Assembly (NCBI RefSeq): GCF_000069785.1
Contig: NC_010528.1
Span: forward strand, 1,550,001-1,614,000
Length of the DNA stretch: 64,000 nucleotides
From: Cupriavidus taiwanensis LMG 19424
Lineage (GTDB): Bacteria > Pseudomonadota > Gammaproteobacteria > Burkholderiales > Burkholderiaceae
Direction of reading: 5' to 3'
The position numbers and the translations under genes are program-made. The notes under the pieces were generated by a model. The model did no database searches. It saw only the letters and a list, made by a program, of their open reading frames with translations, and was not told the origin of the DNA. This document shows, one piece after another, positions 18,510 to 25,843 of the stretch (positions are counted from its first letter, which is position 1; the number at the start of each line of letters is the position of its first letter).

Positions 18510-19985
18510 TCAGGCCTTGGCGGTGCGCAGCGCCGGCGGCGGCGCCGGCACCCATTCGTCGCCGAAGACTTCGGGCTCGGCATAAGCCTGCAGCGCGGCG
18601 TAGTGCAGCTCGATGTCTTCCTGGTACAGCCGCGCGGCAATGCCCTGGCCAAGCCGGCGCGCGCCGTCGCTGATCGCCGGGATGTCGCCGGAGACGGTGC
18701 CGTGCGACAGCGCCGCCGGATAGCAGAAGCAGTGGATGCGGGTCAGGCCGGGGCAGGCGCCGGGTGTCTTCTCCTGGAATTCGAACGCTTCGCCGAGATC
18801 GGGCGAATCGGACAGCTCGCGGTCTTCCTGGCCCGCGGGCGGCGCATGGCGGTCGCGCCAGAAGCGGATATGCGGGGCGAACGCGGCAAATTCCGGCCGC
18901 GTTTCCAGCGCGATGCGGAAACCCGTGGAGAAGATCAGGAAGTCCAGTTCGAACTCGCCCAGCGGGGTTCGCACCCGCAGCCCGTCTCCCCGCGCCTCGA
19001 TCGATTCCAGCGCGGCGCCCAGGTTGAAGTACGCGTTGGCATGCCGCGACACGCGCAGCGTGCTGCCGCGTGGCGGCGGCACCTGCTGGCTGTTGATGTA
19101 ATGGCGCAGGCGCCATTTCCACGCGTCGGGCAGGCCGTAGTGGCCGAAGGTCAGGCCGGGGTTGCCGGCGCCCTTGCTCTTGTTGACGCGCGGAATGTCG
19201 GCGCGGCGGATCAGCATCTCGACGCTGTGGGCGCCGGCTTCGAGCGCGGTCGCGGCGCTGTCCATGGCCGAGGCGCCGGCCCCGACCACGCCCACGCGCT
19301 TGCCGCGCAGCGCGGCGTAGTCCATTTCATCCGACGAATGCGCCCACAGGTGGCGCGGCAGCGCGGCCGCCACCGGCGGGACAAAGGCACCGCCGAGGCC
19401 GTCGCGGCCGGTGGCCAGCACCACGCGGCGCGCCAGCACCGTGTGCGGGCCGGCGGGAGTCTGCATCGACAGCGCCACCAGCCCGTCGGCACGCGGCACG
19501 ATCCGCTCGACCTGGTGTTCGTTGCGGATATCCAGCGCCAGCACCTGGCGGTACCAGCGCAGGTAGTCCATCCATTGCAGCCGCGGAATCTTGTCCAGCG
19601 CCTGCCAGGCGGCCTCGCCGAACTGCGCCTCGAACCAGGCGCGGAAGGTCAGCGCCGGCAGGCCCAGCGCGGGCCCGGTCAGCTGCTTGGGCGAGCGCAG
19701 CGTTTCCATGCGCGCGGTGGTGGCCCAGGGGCCTTCATAGCCTGCCGGGGCGCGGTCGAAGGCGCGCACGCGCACGCCCAGGTGGGTCAGCGTGGCGCTT
19801 GCCGCCAGGCCGGCCATGCCGCCGCCGATCACGGCGACGTCGAGCACCTCCTGCCCGTCGACGCTGCGCGGCATGGTCCAGGCCTTGGCGGGCAGCTCCA
19901 GCCAGGCCAGGTCCTGGCGCAGCCGGGCTTCGAGGGCGGCGAGTCCCGCAGGCGGGGGCGCGGTTGCAACGGTGGCGTCAGTCAT
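18510..19985 (-). CDS. FAD/NAD(P)-binding flavoprotein monooxygenase-like
   Basis: A 491-residue protein with two dinucleotide-binding motifs: V-I-G-G-G-M-A-G-L-A-A-S for FAD near residues 53-64 and G-V-V-G-A-G-A-S-A-M-D for NAD(P) near residue 225. An A-T-G-R-D-G motif between them is typical of class B flavoprotein monooxygenases and their relatives. Substrate unknown. Its start overlaps the LysR stop by eight bases and two CMD-domain genes follow, so an oxygen- or peroxide-producing step coupled to CMD proteins is plausible. This is inference from order only. Confidence 0.82.
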   Translation of the reverse strand: MTDATVATAPPPAGLAALEARLRQDLAWLELPAKAWTMPRSVDGQEVLDVAVIGGGMAGLAASATLTHLGVRVRAFDRAPAGYEGPWATTARMETLRSPKQLTGPALGLPALTFRAWFEAQFGEAAWQALDKIPRLQWMDYLRWYRQVLALDIRNEHQVERIVPRADGLVALSMQTPAGPHTVLARRVVLATGRDGLGGAFVPPVAAALPRHLWAHSSDEMDYAALRGKRVGVVGAGASAMDSAATALEAGAHSVEMLIRRADIPRVNKSKGAGNPGLTFGHYGLPDAWKWRLRHYINSQQVPPPRGSTLRVSRHANAYFNLGAALESIEARGDGLRVRTPLGEFELDFLIFSTGFRIALETRPEFAAFAPHIRFWRDRHAPPAGQEDRELSDSPDLGEAFEFQEKTPGACPGLTRIHCFCYPAALSHGTVSGDIPAISDGARRLGQGIAARLYQEDIELHYAALQAYAEPEVFGDEWVPAPPPALRTAKA

Positions 19986-21015
19986 GGCTAGTCAGTCCGG
20001 AATCGTCGGTCGGGTGGTCCGCGGCATCGCCGGCGTCGACAGCATCGACAGCGTTGCCTGCGTCGCCATAGAGCGATTGCAGCAGCGCGCCGTGCTCGGC
20101 CGGCTCGCGCCGCACCAGGTCGGGCAGCAGGCCGGCAGCCGCGTCGGCCACCGCCTGCACCAGCCCCAGCACAGCCGTGCTGGCCGGGCGCGCCTGTGGC
20201 GTCATCACCCCGAAAAAAAACGGGATATCGGCGTCGATGGGACGCACGGCAATATCGGTCAGGGGCAGCCCGCGCGCGGTCACAGGCTCCAGCAGGGCGA
20301 TGCCCAGCCCGGCGCGCACCAGGGTCAGGGCGCTGATCGAGGTATTGGTGTCGATCACCCCCGCCGCCGGCACGCCGGCGCCGGCCAGCGCCCGGTCGAC
20401 GCGGCGGCGCAGCCGGTAGGGGTTGTGCATGGTGATGAGGCGGCGGCCGCGGCAGTCGTGCAGGGAGAGCGCCGGCTGTGCCGCCAGCGGGTCGTCGGCA
20501 CGCAGCGCCGCCACGCAGGCGGACTGGCCGATCCAGTGCACGGTCACGCCCCGGTGCTCCAGCGGCAGGCTGTTCAGGCCGATGTCGGCGGCGCCGGTCA
20601 GCACCGCGTGCACCACCTGCTCCGGCGACTGGCTCTGCACCGCCACGCGCTCCGGCGCGCACAGCCCGCGGGCGAACGCCAGCGCCAGTGCCGGCGGCAG
20701 CAGGCCCGCTGCCAGCGCCGGCGTGGCGGCAATGCGCAGCGGCCGGCCATCGCCGCGCGCCAGCGCCGCGGCGCGCGTGCGGATCCGTTGCATGCCCGCC
20801 AGCGTCTGCTCGACCTCGTCGTAAAGCAGGAAGCCTTGCTCGGTCGGGCTGACCCGCGGCCCGCTGCGGGTGAACAGGGCGAAGCCGAGCTCGGCCTCGA
20901 GTTCCTGGATCAGCCGCGTGATGGCCGGCTGCGAGCGGCCGAGCAGCCGCCCGGCGGCGGTGACGCTGCCGGTGGTGACGACTGCGGCGAAGGCTTCCAG
21001 TTGCCGGACTTCCAT
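19978..21015 (-). CDS. LysR family transcriptional regulator of the flavoprotein/CMD unit
   Basis: A 345-residue LysR-type regulator. The helix-turn-helix begins M-E-V-R-Q-L-E-A-F-A-A-V-V-T-T-G-S and includes S-Q-P-A-I-T-R-L-I-Q-E-L-E. The effector domain has the usual T-N-T-S-I-S-A-L near residue 230. The C-terminal tail is an Asp/Ala repeat. An eight-base T run in the sense strand encodes P-F-F-F-G in the effector domain. The ATG 23 codons inside the longer frame is chosen to match family starts. It overlaps the flavoprotein gene by eight bases and is divergent from the ABC importer, so it probably controls both. Confidence 0.85.
   Translation of the reverse strand: MEVRQLEAFAAVVTTGSVTAAGRLLGRSQPAITRLIQELEAELGFALFTRSGPRVSPTEQGFLLYDEVEQTLAGMQRIRTRAAALARGDGRPLRIAATPALAAGLLPPALALAFARGLCAPERVAVQSQSPEQVVHAVLTGAADIGLNSLPLEHRGVTVHWIGQSACVAALRADDPLAAQPALSLHDCRGRRLITMHNPYRLRRRVDRALAGAGVPAAGVIDTNTSISALTLVRAGLGIALLEPVTARGLPLTDIAVRPIDADIPFFFGVMTPQARPASTAVLGLVQAVADAAAGLLPDLVRREPAEHGALLQSLYGDAGNAVDAVDAGDAADHPTDDSGLTSHD
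20213..20220. repeat. A8/T8 homopolymer inside the LysR gene
   Basis: Eight consecutive A on the plus strand (T8 in the sense strand), flanked by CCCCG and CGGG, lie in an otherwise GC-rich gene. The frame is intact as written. It is a possible slippage site. Confidence 0.85.
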
Positions 21016-21083
21016 GGAGCGCAGGGTGATCGCAAGTGCGCGGACGGGTTGTATGTCTAAACTGGATTCTGATGCCTTCAGCA

Positions 21084-21097
21084 TGCAATTTGCAAAT
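21084..21097. promoter_or_regulatory. Candidate LysR box in the LysR/importer gap
   Basis: TGCAATTTGCAAAT contains the perfect 10-base palindrome ATTTGCAAAT and an overlapping TGCAA-T-TTGCA, with a T-N11-A frame. It lies 42 bases before the importer ATG and 69 bases before the LysR start, the usual position for a LysR autoregulatory site. Confidence 0.4.
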
Positions 21098-21138
21098 ACT
21101 ATTTCGGGATAAGTTCATGAGCGGCCTATGATGTAGCG

Positions 21139-22740
21139 ATGCCGGGCGCACACCGGCGCCACATCGGGACGGACGTGTTGGCCGGGATTCGTGGAAGTCA
21201 GGCAGGCGGGAGGGCGCGGCCCGGGCTGCGGCATGGGCTGGGCCTCGCCATGGCATGGGTGCTGGCGGCCGCACTTGGCGCGAGCCTGCCGGCCCGCGCG
21301 GCGGACCCGCTGCGCGTCGGTTCCAAGCGCTTTACCGAGTCCTACATCCTTGGCGAGCTGCTGAGCCAGGCCGCGGGACCGCCCGGCACCGCGCAGCACC
21401 AGCCCGGCCTGGGCAATACGGCGATCGTGTTCGCGGCGCTGAAGGCCGGCAGCATCGATCTCTACCCGGACTACACCGGCACGCTGGCCGCCGAGATCCT
21501 CAGGCTGCCGCCCGGGGCCGGGCTGGACGAGATCCGGCGGGCGCTGGCGCCGATGGGGCTGGGGGCGTCGATTGCGCTCGGCTTCGAGAACACCTATGCG
21601 CTGGCCGTGTCCGACGCCCGCGCAGGGTCGTTGCGGCGGTTGAGCGATCTGGCGGCACAGCCGCGGCTGCGGCTCGGGCTGTCGCATGAGTTCCTCGGCC
21701 GCGCCGATGGCTGGCCCGGGCTGTCCAGCCGCTATGGCCTGCCGCAGCGCCCGCTCGGGCTGGATCACGGCGTTGCCTACGAGGCGCTGGCGGCCGGGCA
21801 GGTCGACGCCATCGACATCTATTCCACCGACGCCAAGATCCGCAAATACCGGCTGCGCGTGCTGGAAGACGACCGGCATTACTTTCCGCGCTATGACGCC
21901 GTGGTGGTCTACCGGCTCGACGTGCCGCAGCGCTTCCCGCAGGCCTGGCAGGCATTGCAGCGCCTGGCCGGCCGCGTCAGCGCCGGCGACATGATCGCCA
22001 TGAATGCGGCGGCGGAGATCGATGGCCAGCCGTTCGCCGCGATCGCGCGCGCCTTTCTGGACGGAACCGGCGCGCGACGGTCAGCGCCCGCGCCTGCCGG
22101 TGCGCGCAACCGGCTGCTGGCCGCGCTGCTCGGACCCGATACGCCGCGGCTGGCGCGGCGTCACGTCGGGCTGGTGGCGGGCGCGGTCGGCGCCGCGACG
22201 CTGGTGGGCGTGCCGCTGGGAATGCTGGCGGCGCGGCGGCGCCGCACCGGCCAGCTGGTGCTGGGCGCGGTCAGCGTGCTGCAGACGGTGCCGTCGCTGG
22301 CCCTGCTGGCGATGCTGATCCCGCTGCTGGGGCGCATCGGCGTCTGGCCGGCCATGGTGGCGCTGTTTCTCTATGCGCTGCTGCCGATCGTGCGCAATAC
22401 CGCCACAGGGCTGGAGCAGGTGCCGCAGGGCATGCGCGACGCGGCGCGGGCGCTGGGCCTGCGCGGCGCGCAGGTGCTGCGCTACGTGGAACTGCCGCTG
22501 GCCCTGCCGGTGCTGCTGGCCGGCGTCAAGACCGCGGCCATCATCAGCGTGGGCACCGCCACCATCGCCGCCTTCGTCGGCGCCGGCGGTTTCGGCGAGC
22601 GCATCGCCACCGGGCTGGCGCTGAACGACACCACGCTGCTGCTCGCCGGCGCGATCCCGGCGGCGGTGCTGGCGCTGGCGGTGCAGGCCGCGTTCGAGGC
22701 GCTGGAGTGGGCCCTGCGCCGCCATCGCGACGCGCGCTAG
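21139..22740 (+). CDS. Glycine-betaine/choline-type ABC importer: binding protein fused to permease
   Basis: A 533-residue fusion. After a signal-like segment (to A-R-A-A-D near residue 55) comes an OpuAC/ProX-type binding domain. It has R-V-G-S-K-R-F-T-E-S-Y-I-L-G-E-L and I-D-L-Y-P-D-Y-T-G-T, typical of quaternary-amine binding proteins. From about residue 340 an OpuB/ProW-type permease follows, with the EAA-loop-like sequence M-R-D-A-A-R-A-L-G-L. The order is binding protein then permease, the reverse of the common permease-binding fusions. No ATPase gene is adjacent: the next gene is convergent mocR. The transporter must borrow an ATPase from elsewhere or act with a distant locus. Confidence 0.87.
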   Translation: MPGAHRRHIGTDVLAGIRGSQAGGRARPGLRHGLGLAMAWVLAAALGASLPARAADPLRVGSKRFTESYILGELLSQAAGPPGTAQHQPGLGNTAIVFAALKAGSIDLYPDYTGTLAAEILRLPPGAGLDEIRRALAPMGLGASIALGFENTYALAVSDARAGSLRRLSDLAAQPRLRLGLSHEFLGRADGWPGLSSRYGLPQRPLGLDHGVAYEALAAGQVDAIDIYSTDAKIRKYRLRVLEDDRHYFPRYDAVVVYRLDVPQRFPQAWQALQRLAGRVSAGDMIAMNAAAEIDGQPFAAIARAFLDGTGARRSAPAPAGARNRLLAALLGPDTPRLARRHVGLVAGAVGAATLVGVPLGMLAARRRRTGQLVLGAVSVLQTVPSLALLAMLIPLLGRIGVWPAMVALFLYALLPIVRNTATGLEQVPQGMRDAARALGLRGAQVLRYVELPLALPVLLAGVKTAAIISVGTATIAAFVGAGGFGERIATGLALNDTTLLLAGAIPAAVLALAVQAAFEALEWALRRHRDAR

Positions 22741-24155
22741 CCCGCTTGCTGCTGCGCGATCAGGCGACCGAGCGTGGCCACCGCGGTCTCGGCGTCTTCG
22801 TTCCACAGATGCCCGTAGTTGAGCCGGATGCAGTTGCGATACCCCTGCCGCGCCGAGAAGATCGGTCCCGGCGCGATGCCGATGCCGGCTTCCAGCGCGG
22901 CATGGTGCAAGGCGAGGGCATCGAAGTCCGCGGCAAACTCGACCCACAGGAAATACCCGCCCTCCGGCCGCGACACCCGCACCTCTTCCGGGAAATGCTG
23001 GCCGATGGCGTCGATCATCCGCCCCTGCTGCATCTCCAGCACATGGCGCAGCTTGCGCAGGTGCTTGTCGTAGCCGCCGTGCTGCAGGTATTCGGCCAGC
23101 GCCACCTGCGTCGGCACGCCGGCCGACAGCGTGGTCATCAGCTTGAGCCGCTGGATTGCCTCGCCAAAGCGCCCCGGCGCGACCCAGCCGATGCGAAAGC
23201 CCGGTGCCAGGGTCTTGGAGAACGAGCTGCAATGCATCACCAGCCCGTGGGTATCGAAGGCCTTGGCGGGCAGCGGGCAGCGGTTGCCGAAGTAGAGCTC
23301 GCCATAGACGTCGTCCTCGATCAGCGGCACCTGGTGGCGCGCGAGCAGGGCCACCAGCGCCTTCTTCTTGTCCTCCGACATGCTGGCGCCAAGCGGGTTC
23401 TGGAACTGCGTCATGAACCAGCACGCCTTGACTGGATGGCGCGACAGCGCGGTATCGAGCGCGCCCAGGTCAATGCCTTCGGCGGGGTCGACCGGGATCT
23501 CGACGGCCTTGAGCCGCAGCCGCTCCAGCGCCTGCAGCGAGGCATAGAAGCCGGGCGACTCGATCGCGACCACGTCGCCAGGCTGCGTCACCGCCATCAG
23601 GCACAGGTTCAGCGCCTCGAGCGCGCCGTTGGTGACCACCAGGTCTTCGGCCGGCTGCGGCGCGCCCGCGCCCAGGTAGCGCAGCGCGATCTGGCGGCGC
23701 AGCGCGGCATTGCCGGGCGGCAGGTCGTTGACCGAGTACCACGGGTCGAGCGCGCGGCCGGCGCGCGCCAGCGACTTGCCCAGCCGCTCCCACGGGAACA
23801 GCTCGGGCGACGGGAAGGCCGAGCCGAACTGCACCAGCTCACGGTCGCGCGCGCCTTCGAGCACGGCGAATACCAGCTTGGAGATGTCCACCTGCGTCGA
23901 CACTTGCCGCGACGGGCGCGCCTGCGGCTGCGGCAGCTCGCGCCGCGCCGGTCCCGCCACGTAGTAGCCGGAGCGCTCGCGCGCCCGCACCAGCCCGCGC
24001 TCTTCCAGCCGGTAGTAGGCCTGGAACGCGGTCGACGGGCTGACGCCGTACTGGGCCACGGTCTTGCGGATCGACGGCAGGCGCGTGCCGGGTGGCAGGC
24101 TGCCGTTGCGGATATCGGCGGCCAGGGTTTCGGCCAGGGCTTCGTACCTTTTCAT
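22737..24155 (-). CDS. MocR-type regulator (GntR helix-turn-helix plus aminotransferase domain)
   Basis: A 472-residue PLP-dependent regulator. The GntR winged helix (residues ~1-72) has L-P-S-I-R-K-T-V-A-Q-Y-G-V-S-P-S-T. A class I aminotransferase fold fills the rest, with the PLP lysine at K314 in S-F-S-K-T-L-A-P-G-F and the Y-G-E-L-Y-F patch before it. MocR proteins sense PLP adducts and usually control a neighbouring or divergent gene. The divergent DUF2970 and cytochrome genes are candidates. Its TAG stop overlaps that of the importer within a shared CTAG. Confidence 0.9.
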   Translation of the reverse strand: MKRYEALAETLAADIRNGSLPPGTRLPSIRKTVAQYGVSPSTAFQAYYRLEERGLVRARERSGYYVAGPARRELPQPQARPSRQVSTQVDISKLVFAVLEGARDRELVQFGSAFPSPELFPWERLGKSLARAGRALDPWYSVNDLPPGNAALRRQIALRYLGAGAPQPAEDLVVTNGALEALNLCLMAVTQPGDVVAIESPGFYASLQALERLRLKAVEIPVDPAEGIDLGALDTALSRHPVKACWFMTQFQNPLGASMSEDKKKALVALLARHQVPLIEDDVYGELYFGNRCPLPAKAFDTHGLVMHCSSFSKTLAPGFRIGWVAPGRFGEAIQRLKLMTTLSAGVPTQVALAEYLQHGGYDKHLRKLRHVLEMQQGRMIDAIGQHFPEEVRVSRPEGGYFLWVEFAADFDALALHHAALEAGIGIAPGPIFSARQGYRNCIRLNYGHLWNEDAETAVATLGRLIAQQQAG

Positions 24156-24204
24156 GATGGGGGCAGGGCGGCGGCGGTCAGGGGATTATCGCCCGGGCGC
24201 CACC

Positions 24205-24240
24205 AACTGATACGTAATTTTTCCAGTTATCTGATGCTGG
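24205..24240. promoter_or_regulatory. Repeats upstream of mocR, candidate autoregulatory site
   Basis: Direct repeats CTGATAC and CTGATGC lie 24 bp apart, and an inverted pair AACTG/CAGTT overlaps them. All lie in the AT-rich part of the mocR/DUF2970 gap. MocR regulators often bind spaced direct repeats, so this is a plausible operator; binding is not shown. Confidence 0.35.
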
Positions 24241-24311
24241 TATGGCTGGCAGCGACGGGCCATAATCGGCCTCTCGTCCCGATATCCGTTGCCGTTGTGC
24301 GAGGAGATGCC

Positions 24312-24497
24312 ATGAACCCGTTGAGGCTGTTGCGGACCGTGCTGTGGGGCTTCTTCGGCCTGCGCCAGGGCAGCGAGCACCAGCGCGACCTGGACAACCT
24401 GCGGCCGGTGCCGCTGATCGTGACCGGCGTGGCTGTCGCCGCCGGACTGGTGGCCTGCCTGGTGCTGGCCGCCAACTGGGCCGTGTCCGCCGCCTGA
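24312..24497 (+). CDS. DUF2970 small membrane protein
   Basis: A 61-residue protein with one C-terminal membrane helix (L-I-V-T-G-V-A-V-A-A-G-L-V-A-C-L-V-L-A-A). The N-terminal part R-T-V-L-W-G-F-F-G-L-R-Q-G matches the DUF2970 family common in betaproteobacteria. GAGGAG lies five bases before the ATG. Members are often found near cytochrome or oxidase genes. Here a triheme cytochrome c begins 13 bases downstream, so it may help place or assemble that protein. That role is inference. Confidence 0.82.
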   Translation: MNPLRLLRTVLWGFFGLRQGSEHQRDLDNLRPVPLIVTGVAVAAGLVACLVLAANWAVSAA

Positions 24498-24510
24498 CCA
24501 GACTGCCTCC

Positions 24511-25836
24511 ATGCGCGTTCTTTCCCACGGGCCTCGCCTTGCTGTTTCCCGCGCGTTGCGCAAACTGGCCGGCCTGGCGCTGGCGGCGCTGCTGCCCGCG
24601 GGCCTGGCCCAGGCCGCCGGCGACATGCAGCAGGTCGAGCGTGGCCGCTACCTGGCACGCATCGCCAACTGCGCGGCCTGCCACACCAGCGAAGGCGGCA
24701 AGCCATTCGCCGGCGGGCTCCCGATCCGCACCGCGGTCGGCACGCTCTATTCGACCAATATCACGCCCGATGCCGCCAGCGGCATCGGCGCCTACACGCT
24801 GGCCGAGTTCGACCGCGCCGTGCGCCACGGCGTGGCGCGCGACGGCAAGCGCCTGTATCCGGCGATGCCGTACTCCTCGTACGCGCGCCTGCGCAGCGAC
24901 GACGTGGCGGCCCTGTACGCCTACCTGCGCGCCGAGGTGGCGCCGGTCGCGCAGCGCAATCCCGCGCCGCAGATGCGCTGGCCGTTCGGCATGCGCGGCC
25001 TGCTCGCGGTGTGGAATGTCCTGTTTCTCGATGACGATCCGGTGCGCAACGACCCGGCGCGCGACGCGGCCTGGAACCGCGGCGCGTACCTGGTGCAGGC
25101 GGTGGCGCACTGCGGCGCCTGCCATACGCCGCGCGGCACGCTGTTCGCCGAGAAGGGCCTGGACGAGCGCAGCCGCCATTTCCTGTCCGGCGCCAGCGTC
25201 GAGGGCTGGTCCGCCACCAACCTGACCGGCGACCAGGTCACCGGGCTGGGCGCCTGGTCGCGCGCGGACATCGCCGAGTTCCTGCGCACCGGGCGCAATG
25301 CGCACGCGACCTCGTTCGGCCCGATGTCCACGGTTGTTTCCACCGCCACCCAGTACATGAGCCCCGCCGACCTCGACGCGGTCGCTGCCTATCTCAAGTC
25401 CCTGCCGGGCGCGCGCGGCGAAGACAAGCCGTTCCGGCCCGATCCCGCCACCGCGCAGCAGCTGCGGCAGGGCCGCTTCGACCTGCCCGGCGCGCGCCAG
25501 TACGCGGTCTTCTGCATGCCGTGCCATGGCGCCGATGGCAAAGGTTTCGCCAGGGTATTCCCGCCGCTGGCAGGCAACCCGACCGTGGCCGATCCGGACC
25601 CGGCGTCGCTGGTCAACCTGCTGCTGGACGGCGCCGTGACCGCCCGCGTGAGCACCGCGCCGTCTGACTACCACATGCCTGGCTATGGCTGGACCCTGGA
25701 CGACCAGGAACTGGCCAACGTGCTGACCTTTATCCGCGGCAGCTGGGGCAACCGCGCCGCGCCGGTACCCGAGGCCGACGTGGCCGCGCGGCGCCAGGCA
25801 CTTGCCGCGCAGCGCCGGGCCAACGCCGAACGATGA
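24511..25836 (+). CDS. Periplasmic triheme cytochrome c
   Basis: A 441-residue protein with a signal peptide (cleavage near A-Q-A-A-G, residue 36) and three CxxCH haem sites: C-A-A-C-H from residue 54, C-G-A-C-H from 201 and C-M-P-C-H from 335. It has the size and triple-domain plan of the cytochrome subunits of membrane alcohol, gluconate and sorbose dehydrogenases, which carry electrons from a flavin or quinone enzyme to ubiquinone. The Tat-exported FAD oxidoreductase begins eight bases after the stop, so it is the probable electron donor. Confidence 0.9.
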   Translation: MRVLSHGPRLAVSRALRKLAGLALAALLPAGLAQAAGDMQQVERGRYLARIANCAACHTSEGGKPFAGGLPIRTAVGTLYSTNITPDAASGIGAYTLAEFDRAVRHGVARDGKRLYPAMPYSSYARLRSDDVAALYAYLRAEVAPVAQRNPAPQMRWPFGMRGLLAVWNVLFLDDDPVRNDPARDAAWNRGAYLVQAVAHCGACHTPRGTLFAEKGLDERSRHFLSGASVEGWSATNLTGDQVTGLGAWSRADIAEFLRTGRNAHATSFGPMSTVVSTATQYMSPADLDAVAAYLKSLPGARGEDKPFRPDPATAQQLRQGRFDLPGARQYAVFCMPCHGADGKGFARVFPPLAGNPTVADPDPASLVNLLLDGAVTARVSTAPSDYHMPGYGWTLDDQELANVLTFIRGSWGNRAAPVPEADVAARRQALAAQRRANAER

Positions 25837-25843
25837 GCCGCCG

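Noticed and set aside
21139..22740. An ergothioneine importer of the EgtU type.
   Set aside because: EgtU-type fusions have the permease before the binding domain; here the order is reversed, and no ligand residues could be checked.
22707..24311. A long frame leading into the DUF2970 gene.
   Set aside because: It is antisense to mocR. Only the last 61 codons, after a clear ribosome-binding site, look like a protein.
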